Position numbers and translations under genes: made by a program
Shown here: positions 28,660-38,551 of the stretch, in pieces
Numbering within the stretch: the stretch's first letter is position 1
Layout of the letters: every line of letters starts with the position of its first letter
The notes under the pieces: generated by a model
Database searches by the model: none
Told to the model about the DNA's origin: nothing
Seen by the model: only the letters and a program-made list of their open reading frames with translations
Assembly: GCA_049647265.1 (NCBI GenBank)
Contig: JBARXJ010000048.1
Coordinates: forward strand, 558,001 to 622,000
Length of the DNA stretch: 64,000 bases
Reading direction: 5' to 3'
DNA from: JAAURB01 sp049647265
GTDB taxonomy: Bacteria; Cyanobacteriota; Cyanobacteriia; Cyanobacteriales; Microcoleaceae

Positions 28660-31600
28660 TTACTTTTCTGTTAGTTTCCAAACGCCATCCCAAGTTTCAT
28701 CCGGTGGGCTATCTGTATCAAATAAGAGGCAACGCTTGACGTGTAATTGAGCCGCTTTATTGTGAGGATCAATATCTAAGACTTTTAGAAACTCCCGTTG
28801 AGCTTGCCGAAATGTGTTTCTCGACTTCTTAGAAAAGGCATCTTTAGTTAACTCTATTAACTTTTTCAGTTGAGCAGTTGATAATTCTTGGGCTTCCTCT
28901 TCTATCAGTTCTTGAGTTTGTTCATCAACCGTAAAGTGCTTGAGTTTAGCAATCAGTAATTTTTTGGTTTCACGGGGAGTTAAATTCTCAACAGTTTGAT
29001 TTAATAATGCGTTCATATCCTCAGCATTCATTGACTTGAGGTTAACTAAATCTAAGCGAGACACTGTTTTACTGCCGAGAATCTCGACTAATGATTGTAA
29101 GGGTGTTTCTTTGATGAACTGTTTTAAGAGTTTTTGTTCATCATAATTCGTTTTTTGAAGGTCGCTATCCGAGAGATTATCTAACTCTTCTAATAAACGA
29201 ATAAAATCTGAGGTGACTAATTTTTCCACCGCTGGTTTTAGATAATATTCCCGTCCTTTGTGATAATGCTCAATAATTTGTTGCTGTTCTTCTGAAAGAG
29301 GACGGTTCAATTTACCTTCTTTAATTCCGACTAATTCATAAATCCTCACGGGCTGACTCTTGCCTTTAACAGTAATAAAATCTAACTCTCGGACAATTAC
29401 TTTATCGGCATATAAACAATAAGTATTCTCACTAATAATTAAATCCGTTCCGTATTGTTTACTCGCCCCTTCTAAACGAGAGGCTAAGTTAACTCCATCT
29501 CCAATAGACGTTAATTCCATCCGTTTACTAGAGCCAATATTACCACTCACCACTTCATCCGAATGCAGTCCCATCCCGATACTAATGGGCATTAAACCTT
29601 TGTCCACCCGTGCTTGATTAAACTCAGCCAACCGATAGCGCATTTCAACAGCCGCTTGCATTGCCATCCAGGGATGGTCTTCTAGAGGCGCAGGAGAACC
29701 AAATACCGCCATCAAAGCATCTCCAATATACTTATCAAGCGTCCCTTTATAATGCAGCACAATATCCACCATTTCCTCGAAATATTCATTCAGCATGGTG
29801 ACCACTTCTTCGGCTTGTAATTTCTCCGTTAAAGTGGTGTAACTGCGAATATCACTAAAGAGTACGGTGACGTGTTTGCGCTTACCACCTAAGCCAATAT
29901 CACCACTGGCTAAAAGTTGTTCAGCCACTTCTGGGGTCATGTAACGGTAAATCAGATTTTTTACTTCTTTTTCACCGCTGATATCTTCCATTACCACCAG
30001 TACACCCCGTACCTTTTCTGGACTTTTAATATCCAACATGGAATTAATCGACAAATTGATACTTTGAGGATCTTCTGACGCGCCTGAGAGTAAGGTTAAA
30101 TCGGGATAATATTGCTGTCTATCTTTAGCCTCTATCGGATGAAGGGCGGCTTCAAACCAGCCACTAAAATCGGCTTGTTTCAGATGAATTAAATCGGTGA
30201 CTAAACGTCCTTCTGTTACTTCAGCTTCTGTTAAGCCGAGTAGTTCGCGAGCACATTCATTGGTGGCAATAATTTTACCATTTTTATCCGTTGAAATTAC
30301 GCCATTACTTAAACTGCGGAGAATATCCCGCTGCATTTGTTCTTGCTGGCGAACCGTTTCAAATAATTTCGCATTTTGCAAAGCCACTCCGGCTTGAATA
30401 TTAAACGCCCGCATAAACTCTAAATCATTGCGATTAAAACTGGCTTTCCACTGTTCCGGAGCCGTTGGCCAATTCGCTGGATCGTAAGGGGGATAATCGC
30501 CTTGTTTTTTCTTATTAATCAGTTGAGTCACCCCAATCAAATCATCATCGGCATTGTAAACCGGCATACACAGTAAACTACAAGTCCGATAACCTGTTTT
30601 TTGATCGGTTTCTTTGGATTTTTCCGAATGTTCATCTTTGTAAACATCAAAGGGAATTAATAAAGGTTCCCCCGTTTCGGCAACCGTTCCGGCATAACCC
30701 GCAGTCCTGGGAATCCGAATTTCTATTAATTCTCCATTTATTAAAATTTTTGTCCATAATTCGTCTCGTTCATGATCAATTAACCACAACGTACTGCGGT
30801 CGGCATTCATTAATTCTTTCGCCTGACCCATAACATTTTTTAAGGTTTCTTCGAGATCTAAACTACTTTTACTCAAAGAATTGACCGCATTCATTAAAGC
30901 GGCTGCCGCCCGTTGTCGTTGAGCGGCTGCATAAAAAGATTTAGAAGATTCTAAAATTAGGCGAATGGAAGGGACAAATTCATCAAACAGTTGCTCATCA
31001 TTTTGAGAAAACCCCGCCAAATCAATTTGTTCTTCTAAGGGAGCTGTATGATCGCACTCATGCTTGAGTTTATTCAGCAGTTGGACTACAGCGACGAGTT
31101 CTTCTTCTTCGTTGAGCAAAGGCATCACTAACATACTGTAAGTGCGATACCCATTTTTTTTATCCATCTGCTTGGCCGCAGCAGAACGAGGATCATCATA
31201 AAAATCGTAGGGAATATTGACAATTTTCTTTTCCATTGCCACTTCCCCAGCAATCCCTGCACCAGCGGGAATGCGGAGTTCTAAAGGTTTGCCGTCATTG
31301 CCTTCAGCCACAATCGACCACAGTTCATGTTTGTCTTCCTCAATCAGCCAAATAGTGGCTCTGTCGGCGTTGAGGAGTTCACCTGTTTTAAAGGTAATTG
31401 ACGAGAGCATTTCATTGAGAATGGCCTCAAACCCTTGAGCATCTAATAAGTTCTCCAACATGGAGAGGGTTTGATTGACGGTTTCGAGCTTTTTCTCAAC
31501 ATCTTTGACGACCCCTACAAAGGTGTCTTTTGTTAAAGGTGCTAAAAATGCGGAGAAGTTCCCCTCTGCCGGATTGTGAACAATTGCACTCCCTTTTGCC

Positions 31601-31755
31601 GACTGGGCATCGTGAACATCTGCTATTGAAGTGGAATTGATGCGGGAAGTTGATGGTGAAGGTGATTGAGTCGGATCTTCTATAACATTGACATCAATCA
31701 CCGGCATAGTTTGATCTTGAGCAGAATAAGAGTTGGTGGAAGATGCAGAATTCAT
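28660..31755 (-). CDS. adenylate cyclase with GAF-GAF-PAS sensors (CyaB1/B2-like)
   Basis: A 1031-aa soluble cyclase with the domain order of Anabaena CyaB proteins. GAF-A (about 100-290) and GAF-B (about 305-475) keep the NK...F...ND/DE cyclic-nucleotide signature (LLNKL with FSQNDEQLFDEF; INKKK with FNRNDLEF). A PAS domain (about 495-610) is followed by a class III cyclase (about 620-800) with both metal Asp (FSDIRSY, YIGDALMAVFG) and canonical SIGDGVNLASRLE. A C-terminal helical and TPR-like tail covers 800-1031. Family knowledge: GAF-bound cAMP stimulates CyaB1 and CyaB2. It diverges from the Crp-type gene at 32668. Confidence 0.92.
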   Translation of the reverse strand: MNSASSTNSYSAQDQTMPVIDVNVIEDPTQSPSPSTSRINSTSIADVHDAQSAKGSAIVHNPAEGNFSAFLAPLTKDTFVGVVKDVEKKLETVNQTLSMLENLLDAQGFEAILNEMLSSITFKTGELLNADRATIWLIEEDKHELWSIVAEGNDGKPLELRIPAGAGIAGEVAMEKKIVNIPYDFYDDPRSAAAKQMDKKNGYRTYSMLVMPLLNEEEELVAVVQLLNKLKHECDHTAPLEEQIDLAGFSQNDEQLFDEFVPSIRLILESSKSFYAAAQRQRAAAALMNAVNSLSKSSLDLEETLKNVMGQAKELMNADRSTLWLIDHERDELWTKILINGELIEIRIPRTAGYAGTVAETGEPLLIPFDVYKDEHSEKSKETDQKTGYRTCSLLCMPVYNADDDLIGVTQLINKKKQGDYPPYDPANWPTAPEQWKASFNRNDLEFMRAFNIQAGVALQNAKLFETVRQQEQMQRDILRSLSNGVISTDKNGKIIATNECARELLGLTEAEVTEGRLVTDLIHLKQADFSGWFEAALHPIEAKDRQQYYPDLTLLSGASEDPQSINLSINSMLDIKSPEKVRGVLVVMEDISGEKEVKNLIYRYMTPEVAEQLLASGDIGLGGKRKHVTVLFSDIRSYTTLTEKLQAEEVVTMLNEYFEEMVDIVLHYKGTLDKYIGDALMAVFGSPAPLEDHPWMAMQAAVEMRYRLAEFNQARVDKGLMPISIGMGLHSDEVVSGNIGSSKRMELTSIGDGVNLASRLEGASKQYGTDLIISENTYCLYADKVIVRELDFITVKGKSQPVRIYELVGIKEGKLNRPLSEEQQQIIEHYHKGREYYLKPAVEKLVTSDFIRLLEELDNLSDSDLQKTNYDEQKLLKQFIKETPLQSLVEILGSKTVSRLDLVNLKSMNAEDMNALLNQTVENLTPRETKKLLIAKLKHFTVDEQTQELIEEEAQELSTAQLKKLIELTKDAFSKKSRNTFRQAQREFLKVLDIDPHNKAAQLHVKRCLLFDTDSPPDETWDGVWKLTEK

Positions 31756-32667
31756 AATAAATAAAACTTTTATTTAAACTTAATCTATACATACTGGATG
31801 AGGATTGCTTAACCGGATCAATCACATAGTCCAATCCGATCTTCATCATTAAGCGACACCAACCCCCATGGGAATGAATTTTATCTCAGGCAGCAGATGG
31901 GAGTGAGTTGAGAGGGTTTATAAGTCTGTGATGGACTGTTGGCTGTCTAAAATTAATAACAATTTACCCATGACTTTAAATGATAATTCGAGCAGCAATG
32001 GGGGAATTGTCCCTGTTAATCACCGATTGTGAAATCACAGAGAAATCCATCACTTGCACATTGGCGCTCTTTAAATTCTTGGCCAGGAAAACAGCATAGG
32101 GATTGACTCGCTCCTAATTAGTATAATTTATGGATAAATTTTACGGTAAATTCGCTCTTGAATTTTGAATTGAGAGATACAGTGCTAGATTACAGTTCTC
32201 AACTGCTGTTTACCTATTTTGGCTCAGATTTCTGTCAGGGTTAAACCTAAATTTTTAGTCTGTACTCCTCCCGTTTTAGATGGCTTATGGCATTTTTCCC
32301 TATCTTAACAGACACTCTCAAACTGGTAAGGGGGATAGCCAGATATGATAGGTTTAGAGGAAAAATGGCTTATGGTATGGGGGAGGTATTGATGTTGAAC
32401 CCATCCAGACAGATGGCGATCTGTCAGTCTCGATCAGACTACCAGAATCTAACTGGTATAATTGATATGCCTCCAGAGGCTTAATCTGTTCTGGAGCATC
32501 GTGCGAGGATTTGACTCAAATCTAATTCGCGCGATCGACCCAGTTCGACCCTATCGGCTTAAAATCCCGAGAGCAACTCCTTCTAGTCAGTCGCCTGAAC
32601 AAAAAAGTGAACGTTATTGATCGGAGGGAGTGTCAGTTAACCAATTTTCAACTTGTAGCAAGTTCTC
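31756..32667. other. long intergenic region between the divergent cyclase and Crp-type genes
   Basis: About 0.9 kb without a convincing gene; a 65-codon frame at 32287-32484 has neither a plausible composition nor a ribosome-binding site. An inverted repeat TGTGA-AA-TCACA is at 32028-32039, with half-sites like Crp sites but a spacer of 2 rather than 6. The word ATGGCTTATGG recurs near 32280 and 32364. The length suggests complex regulation or a small RNA. Confidence 0.4.
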
Positions 32668-33348
32668 ATGCAGACTGAAGCTTTCAGTGAGCTTTTTCCA
32701 TTGTTCAAAGGAGCCAATCCAGAAACCGTAGAATGGCTTCTTTCCGTTGCAGTCGATCACGACTATCCAGCTAATCGTGTGGTTTTAATGGCTGATGCTT
32801 GGGGTAATGCGGTTTATTTCATCGCCTCAGGCTGGGTTAAGGTGCGACGAAGCTCCGCAGAAGATGGATTTACCTTGGCAATTTTAGGGCCAGGGGATTT
32901 CTTCGGAGAAATGGCAATTTTAGATGAATCTCCTCGCTCGGATGATGTAATCGCTTTGTCTGCTGTTAATTTAATTAGCATTTCAGCTCAACGATTTATT
33001 CAAACTTTATTTAAAGATCCCCAGCTTCATCATCGGATGTTGCAACTCATGGTACGGCGGCTACGGCAAATGAATCAACGCTATCAAATTCGTCATCGCC
33101 CTCCTGCAGTCAAGTTAGCGAGTACTTTAATGGTATTGGCAGATAACTATGGCCAGCCAACGGATAAAGGTTCGGATATTTTAAATATTCCTTATCAAGA
33201 TTTAGCAAATGTCACCGATATTGGCCTCCAGGATACTAAAAAAATTATGGAAAAACTGTTGAGCAAAGGATGGCTCAGTATTGATGAAAATGATGGCGTG
33301 ATTCATTTATTAAATATGAAACATCTGTCTCATTTAGCCAGTCAGTAA
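32668..33348 (+). CDS. Crp/Fnr family transcription regulator, probable cAMP receptor
   Basis: 226 aa. Residues about 10-125 are a cyclic-nucleotide-binding domain. The phosphate-binding cassette FGEMAILDESPRSDDVIAL (about 81-99) keeps the Gly-Glu and the Arg-Ser pair that contact cAMP in E. coli Crp. A long dimer helix (about 115-145) leads to a winged helix (about 160-215) with recognition region VTDIGLQDTKKIMEKLLSKG. It resembles SyCrp1-type cyanobacterial receptors, and the divergent cyclase next door supports a cAMP role. Ligand specificity is inferred, not shown. Confidence 0.85.
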   Translation: MQTEAFSELFPLFKGANPETVEWLLSVAVDHDYPANRVVLMADAWGNAVYFIASGWVKVRRSSAEDGFTLAILGPGDFFGEMAILDESPRSDDVIALSAVNLISISAQRFIQTLFKDPQLHHRMLQLMVRRLRQMNQRYQIRHRPPAVKLASTLMVLADNYGQPTDKGSDILNIPYQDLANVTDIGLQDTKKIMEKLLSKGWLSIDENDGVIHLLNMKHLSHLASQ

Positions 33349-33462
33349 CCTCATAAAAACTTGAATTTTGCTACAGTATCTCTGTTGAATTGATGGGGTA
33401 ATGCGTCTGGGTTTATTACCGGATTGACAGATCAACAAAACTAATTTTTATTCCCTTAAATT

Positions 33463-35265
33463 ATGACTTTGGCGACTCCCACTCATTCTCAGTCTCTGGT
33501 TTCAGGGCAGCCCCTGATTTATTATCAAGTAGAACTGCCCCAACCTGAATCTCATTTATTTGAGGTTCAGATGCAAGTGTCTATCGAACAGTTAATCAGT
33601 CAGGGGCTAAATACTGGGATACTAGATGTGAAAATGCCGGTTTGGACACCCGGCTCTTATTTAGTTCGAGAATATGCCCGGCATCTACAAGAATTTACGG
33701 CTTTTGATCCCTCAGAAAATCCGATCTCTGTCTGTAAAGTGGCAAAGAATCATTGGCAGCTTTCAACTCGCAATGTTGAGGAAATTACGATTAAATATCG
33801 CGTTTTTGCAAACGAGTTGACGGTACGAACTAATCATCTTGATAGCAGTCATGGCTATTTCAATGGTGCGGCGTTATTTCTCTATATTCCCGGTTATGAA
33901 TCTCACCCCATTTCGGTCGAAATTATACCGCCGTCAAATTGGCAAGTGACAACGGTTTTACCCCAATTATCTGATAAAAAAAATACATTTATTGCTGAAA
34001 ATTTTGACGTTTTAGTTGATACTCCGTTTGAAATCGGTCAGCATCAAACAATTGCTTTTGAAGCGGCAGGAAAATCCCATGAAATTGCTATTTGGGGGGA
34101 GGGAAATGCAGATGCTGAAAAGATGATTCCGGATTTTCAAAAGATTATTGAAACTGAATCTAATCTATTTGGCGGTTTACCTTATGAGCATTATTTGTTT
34201 TTACTGCATTTATCGGGATCTGGCTACGGTGGACTAGAACATAAAGCCTGTTGTACTTTAAATTATCCTCGGTTTGGATTTCGCGACACTGAAAAATATA
34301 ACCGCTTTTTACAATTAGTTGCCCATGAATTCTTTCATCTCTGGAATGTTAAACGGATTCGCCCAAAAGCCTTAGAAACGTTTGATTATGACCAGGAAAA
34401 CTATACTCCTTCATTATGGTTTTGCGAAGGAACTACCAGTTATTACGATTTATTGATTCCGTTACGGGCAAAAATATACGATGCTCAAACCTTTTTAAAA
34501 GCATTATCTAAAGATATTACTCGCTTACAAACGATTCCGGGGCGAAATATTCAGCCTCTAAATGAATCGAGTTGGGATGCTTGGATTAAACTGTATCGTC
34601 GAGATGCTAATAGTGATAATAATCAGATTTCTTATTATCTCAAAGGACAGTTAGTCTCTTTACTATTAGATCTTTTAATTCGCAATCGTCATAATCATCA
34701 AAAGTCTTTAGATAATGTGATGGTGCAAATGTGGCAACAATTTGGTCAGCCGGAAATTGGTTATACCCCAGATGAACTAAAAAAAGTAATAGAATCTGTG
34801 GCAGAAATGGATTTAACGGACTTTTTTGAACAGTTCATTTATAGCACCACAGAACTACCTTACAATCAATATTTGGAAACCGTCGGCTTACAACTCAAAG
34901 CCGAAACCACTGACACCGCCCCGAGAATGGGTATAAAAGTGGTTTCTGATACGGGAGTAGAAAAAATTCAATTTGTTGAATCCGGTAGCCCTGCTGAGGC
35001 AGCGGGGGTAGAATCTGGGGATGAATTATTAGCAATCAATGGATTTCGGGTAAAAGCAGATCAAATTAGCGATCGCTTGCAAGATTTTCAACCCGGAGAC
35101 AGAGTGGAATTAACTTTATTTCATCAAGATCAATTACGAACTTGTCAGCTTACCTTAACATCTCCTCAACCCAATCTCTATAAAATCGTTTCACTCGACC
35201 AACCTAGCCCAGAAAGTCAACGAAACTTTACTCAATGGTTAGGATGTGCTTACCAAAAGTTGTGA
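33463..35265 (+). CDS. M61 family metallopeptidase with PDZ domain
   Basis: A 600-aa M61 (glycyl aminopeptidase-like) enzyme. The zinc motif is HEFFHLWNVKRIRP (about residues 285-298), and the third ligand Glu is in WFCEGTTSYYD (about 325). A beta-rich N-terminal domain precedes the catalytic helical part, and a PDZ domain (about 485-570, SGSPAEAAGVESGDELLAIN) closes the protein. No signal peptide, so it is likely cytoplasmic. The TerB-like gene follows after 39 bases, perhaps in the same unit. Confidence 0.9.
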   Translation: MTLATPTHSQSLVSGQPLIYYQVELPQPESHLFEVQMQVSIEQLISQGLNTGILDVKMPVWTPGSYLVREYARHLQEFTAFDPSENPISVCKVAKNHWQLSTRNVEEITIKYRVFANELTVRTNHLDSSHGYFNGAALFLYIPGYESHPISVEIIPPSNWQVTTVLPQLSDKKNTFIAENFDVLVDTPFEIGQHQTIAFEAAGKSHEIAIWGEGNADAEKMIPDFQKIIETESNLFGGLPYEHYLFLLHLSGSGYGGLEHKACCTLNYPRFGFRDTEKYNRFLQLVAHEFFHLWNVKRIRPKALETFDYDQENYTPSLWFCEGTTSYYDLLIPLRAKIYDAQTFLKALSKDITRLQTIPGRNIQPLNESSWDAWIKLYRRDANSDNNQISYYLKGQLVSLLLDLLIRNRHNHQKSLDNVMVQMWQQFGQPEIGYTPDELKKVIESVAEMDLTDFFEQFIYSTTELPYNQYLETVGLQLKAETTDTAPRMGIKVVSDTGVEKIQFVESGSPAEAAGVESGDELLAINGFRVKADQISDRLQDFQPGDRVELTLFHQDQLRTCQLTLTSPQPNLYKIVSLDQPSPESQRNFTQWLGCAYQKL

Positions 35266-35304
35266 GAAAATCGAAGTCATTCTATCGTTATCCCTTTTAA
35301 AATT

Positions 35305-35793
35305 ATGATGCAACCGCCCCCACCTCCTTCTATTACCCCCCGTCAAATGAATCTGTTGCGAGTTGTCACTGCGATGGCTTGGGCGGATGGACATTTGGCC
35401 GCAGAAGAAGTCGATGTCATGTTAGAAGAATTTAGTCGCTTATTTGCTACAGGCGATCGCCAAGAAGTATTACGTCAAGAATTACAGGAATATATGATGC
35501 AAAATATTCCTTTGGAAGAATTGATTCCTAAACTGCAAACCGATGAAGAACGGGAATTGGTGTTAATGTTGGGTTATGAGGTGATTAAGTCTAGCGCCCG
35601 ATCGGCGGATGAACCAGATATTAATGACGAAGAAGCCGCAGCTTATCAAAAGTTAGTGGATTTACTTGAGTTGCCAGAGGATGTGGTGAAGCGAGTCGAA
35701 ACTATTGTCAATAGTCAATCTCAGGGATCGGTGGGTTTAATTGTTACTCTCAAACAAAGACTAGAAGAATTTATCCATTCTGAGGATAAGTAA
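35305..35793 (+). CDS. TerB-like helical protein
   Basis: 162 aa, nearly all helical and acidic. Residues about 12-135 match TerB-like proteins: LLRVVTAMAWADGHLAAEEVDVMLEE carries the Asp-Gly-His and paired Glu residues thought to bind metal in TerB. Related proteins are widespread in cyanobacteria, usually without tellurite genes, as here. The role is unknown; a metal-sensing or membrane-stress link is inferred from the family only. Confidence 0.75.
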   Translation: MMQPPPPPSITPRQMNLLRVVTAMAWADGHLAAEEVDVMLEEFSRLFATGDRQEVLRQELQEYMMQNIPLEELIPKLQTDEERELVLMLGYEVIKSSARSADEPDINDEEAAAYQKLVDLLELPEDVVKRVETIVNSQSQGSVGLIVTLKQRLEEFIHSEDK

Positions 35794-35855
35794 GCATTAT
35801 TCTATGGAGAGGGAATGGGGAACAGAATTCAGCAAACTCATCAAAAATCCTATAC

Positions 35856-35894
35856 GGGCGCATGCAATGCGCCCCTACAGTAGCGGGCGTGACT
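35856..35894. repeat. dispersed palindrome, copy 1 of 3
   Basis: GGGCGCATGCAATGCGCCCC followed by TACAGTAGCGGGCGTGA. The core forms a GC-rich hairpin (GGGCGCAT/ATGCGCCC). Copies are at 47880-47899 and 57917-57953; all three are in or at the edge of intergenic DNA. Confidence 0.8.
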
Positions 35895-36004
35895 AAATGG
35901 TGGGCATCGTGGGCTATTGTAATTTTCTGTAAAAATTGACAGAGAGTTCCAGTGATATGATGAAAGCCTGCTGAATCGCAACAGTTTTCACTCTTTATTT
36001 AACT

Positions 36005-37381
36005 TTGAATTCTCTGCTTTCCACTAAGACAATTTCAACCTCACTACCGGATGGCCCCCAGGGAATGGGATTGCTGCAAACAGCCCAGATGATCCGTCAA
36101 CCCATCCAGTTTCTGGAAGATTGCGCCCGTTCTTACGGCGATAGCTTTACTTTAAGGGTTTTGGGGGTAAATTCTCCGCCGGTGGTCTTCCTTAGCCATC
36201 CAGCCGCCATTGAAGCCGTTTTTAATACTGAGGCACAGGCATTTGAGTTGGGTAAGATTACCCATGTTTTCCGACCGCTGACCGGGGTTCAATCCTTGAT
36301 TATGCAGGAGGGTAAACGACATCAGCGTCTGCGTCAATTGTTGATGCCGCCGTTACATGGTAAACGCCTGCCAACCTACGGCAGTTTAATTCAAGAGATT
36401 ACTCGGCAAGCTACGGAAAATTGGTCTGTGGGGACGTTACTGTCGATACGGGAGGCTGTTGCTGAAATTGTCTTAGATGTGATTTTACGGGTTGTTTTAG
36501 GGCTACATCCCAATGCCCGTTATACTCAACTCAAAAGCCTGATTAAACCCTATTTAGAACAGGTTAATGCGCCTTTGTATTCTATCCAATTTTTCTGGCC
36601 GTTATTACAACAAGATTTAGGCAGTTGGAGTCCTTGGGGTCAATTTTTACATCAGCGCCAACAAATCGACCAATTAATCTATGATGAAATAGCAGAACGC
36701 CGCTTACAACCGGGGGGAGAAGATGTACTTTCGTTATTGATTACGGCTAAAGATGAACAGGGAAATGGCTTAAGCGATGAAGAATTACACGATCAATTAA
36801 TTACCCTGTTACTGTTAGGGTATGATACCACAGCCAGCGCCTTAAGTTGGGCGTTTTATTGGATTTATCGCGATCCTAAAGTGTGTCAAACGCTATTACA
36901 AGAAATACAAAATCTCGGTAAAAATCCAGATCCGATTGCTTTGACTCAGTTACCGTATTTAACGGCTGTTTGTCAAGAAACCCTACGAATTCATCCAATC
37001 GCGTTAATTTCTCAACCCCGTGTTGTTAAAAAAGATGTCGAAATCAATGCTTATCAATATCAAGCGGGAACGATTTTAGTCCCTTGTATTCATTTAGCCC
37101 ATCATCGATCACAAGTTTATCCCCAGCCTAAACAATTTCAACCGGAACGATTCTTAAACAATAAGTTTTCTCCTTATGAATATTTTCCGTTTGGCGGGGG
37201 TAGCCGCAGTTGTATTGGTATGGCGTTATCTTGGTTTGAAATGAAGTTAGTTCTGGCAACAATTTTATCTGAGTTTCAACTAGAATTAATAGAAAATAAA
37301 CCCGTCAAACCCAAGCGGCGAGGGATTACTATTGTTCCTTCGGATACGTTTAAGTTACGGGTAAAAGAAAGGGTAAAGTGA
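36005..37381 (+). CDS. cytochrome P450 (CYP110-like)
   Basis: Heme monooxygenase of 458 aa. The I-helix oxygen-binding motif is LLGYDTTAS (about 273-281), the K-helix ExxR is ETLRIHP, and the heme loop FPFGGGSRSCIG carries the Cys ligand (about 404). The N-terminal SLPDGPQGMGLLQTAQ proline-rich start and overall pattern resemble cyanobacterial CYP110 enzymes, which act on fatty acids and terpenes. No membrane anchor. TTG 36005 is the best start; ATG 36065 would remove part of the proline region. menA follows after 49 bases. Confidence 0.88.
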   Translation: MNSLLSTKTISTSLPDGPQGMGLLQTAQMIRQPIQFLEDCARSYGDSFTLRVLGVNSPPVVFLSHPAAIEAVFNTEAQAFELGKITHVFRPLTGVQSLIMQEGKRHQRLRQLLMPPLHGKRLPTYGSLIQEITRQATENWSVGTLLSIREAVAEIVLDVILRVVLGLHPNARYTQLKSLIKPYLEQVNAPLYSIQFFWPLLQQDLGSWSPWGQFLHQRQQIDQLIYDEIAERRLQPGGEDVLSLLITAKDEQGNGLSDEELHDQLITLLLLGYDTTASALSWAFYWIYRDPKVCQTLLQEIQNLGKNPDPIALTQLPYLTAVCQETLRIHPIALISQPRVVKKDVEINAYQYQAGTILVPCIHLAHHRSQVYPQPKQFQPERFLNNKFSPYEYFPFGGGSRSCIGMALSWFEMKLVLATILSEFQLELIENKPVKPKRRGITIVPSDTFKLRVKERVK

Positions 37382-37430
37382 TTCAGAGAACGATAAAAAG
37401 TTGAATTTTATAAGAATAAAAAATAGGAAA

Positions 37431-38336
37431 ATGACTTCAGAAATTATTACAAATTCAAATAAAAAATTATGGCTGGCGGCGATTAAACCTCCGATGTATA
37501 GTGTGGCAATTATGCCAATTTGGATCGGGACGGCTGTTGCATTTTATCAAACTCAGAGTTTAAATTGGACAATATTTACAACATTCCTTAGTTCAGCTAT
37601 TTTGATTTTAGCCTGGGAAAATATTCTCAATGATGTGTTTGATTCTGAAACAGGAATCGATCAAAATAAACATCATTCTCTGGTTAATTTAACCGGAAAT
37701 AAATCTTTAATTTTTGCCATTGGTAATGCCTGTTTAATCTTAGGAATTTTAGGAATTTTAGCAATTTGTTGGTGGCAACAAGATATCACTATTTTGGGAT
37801 TGATTGGTATTTGTTGTGTTTTAGGATATCTTTATCAAGGGCCGCCTTTTCGTTTGGGCTATCAAGGATTAGGTGAATTCTTATGCTTTTTTGCGTTTGG
37901 CCCGGTGGGAACATCTGCCGCTTATTACAGCCAAACTCAAACAGTTTCTGGAGTTAGTTTAGCCGCTTCTATTATTGTCGGTTTGGCAACCACTTTAATT
38001 CTGTTTTGTTCTCATTTCCATCAAGTTGAAGACGATATTGCCGCCGGAAAGCGATCGCCAATTGTTCGTTTAGGAACAGAAACAGGGGCAAAACTGTTAC
38101 CCTGGTGGTGTGGAATTCAATTGATCCTAATTTTATTATTTGTCGGAATTGGAATTTTTCCCATTTGGACGCTATTAAGTTTAGCAGGAATTCCGGCCAG
38201 TATTAAACTCTGTACTCATGTTAATCAAAATCACAATTACCCAGATTTAGTCAGTAATTGTAAGTTTATTGCCGTTGCTATTCATTTTTGGACAAGCTTA
38301 CTATTAGGAGTCGGGTTTATCCTGCCTCAACTGTAA
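37431..38336 (+). CDS. menA: 1,4-dihydroxy-2-naphthoate prenyltransferase (MenA type)
   Basis: UbiA-family membrane enzyme that attaches the phytyl chain in phylloquinone synthesis; phylloquinone is the A1 electron carrier of photosystem I. About 301 aa from ATG 37431 with eight or nine helices. The two Asp-rich prenyl-diphosphate motifs are present: NDVFDSETGID (about 74-84) and HQVEDDIAAGKRSPIVRLG (about 203-221), the latter typical of MenA. TAGGAAA is the ribosome-binding site. It sits directly after the P450 gene and may share its transcript. Confidence 0.9.
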   Translation: MTSEIITNSNKKLWLAAIKPPMYSVAIMPIWIGTAVAFYQTQSLNWTIFTTFLSSAILILAWENILNDVFDSETGIDQNKHHSLVNLTGNKSLIFAIGNACLILGILGILAICWWQQDITILGLIGICCVLGYLYQGPPFRLGYQGLGEFLCFFAFGPVGTSAAYYSQTQTVSGVSLAASIIVGLATTLILFCSHFHQVEDDIAAGKRSPIVRLGTETGAKLLPWWCGIQLILILLFVGIGIFPIWTLLSLAGIPASIKLCTHVNQNHNYPDLVSNCKFIAVAIHFWTSLLLGVGFILPQL

Positions 38337-38347
38337 ACTATCACCCC

Positions 38348-38551
38348 TTACAATTCTACGACAAAATTTTCTTGATTAACGGTAACGCGATCGCCTGCTA
38401 CTAACTTCCGTCCCCGCCGGGTTTCCACCGTCCCATTCACTTCTACATCGCCATATTTAATCAAAATTTTGGCTTGTCCTCCGGTTTGAACACAACCGAC
38501 ATACTTAAGAAATTGATCGAGTTTAATGGTGGGAATATCAGATGATGTCAT
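38348..38551 (-). CDS. S4-domain RNA-binding protein
   Basis: A 67-aa stand-alone S4 domain (IKLDQFLKYVGCVQTGGQAK, then VEVNGTVETRRGRKLVAGD), as in YaaA/RlbA-like proteins thought to bind structured RNA. Its start overlaps the stop of the lipase-like gene by four bases (ATGA), so the two are coupled. It converges on menA. Confidence 0.9.
   Translation of the reverse strand: MTSSDIPTIKLDQFLKYVGCVQTGGQAKILIKYGDVEVNGTVETRRGRKLVAGDRVTVNQENFVVEL

Noticed and set aside
32028..32039. TGTGA-AA-TCACA as a Crp binding site
   Set aside because: Half-sites match, but the spacer is 2 rather than 6 bases, so normal Crp binding is not expected.
32287..32484. 65-codon frame in the cyclase-Crp intergenic region
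   Set aside because: Composition is not protein-like, and the recurring ATGGCTTATGG word suggests non-coding repeats.
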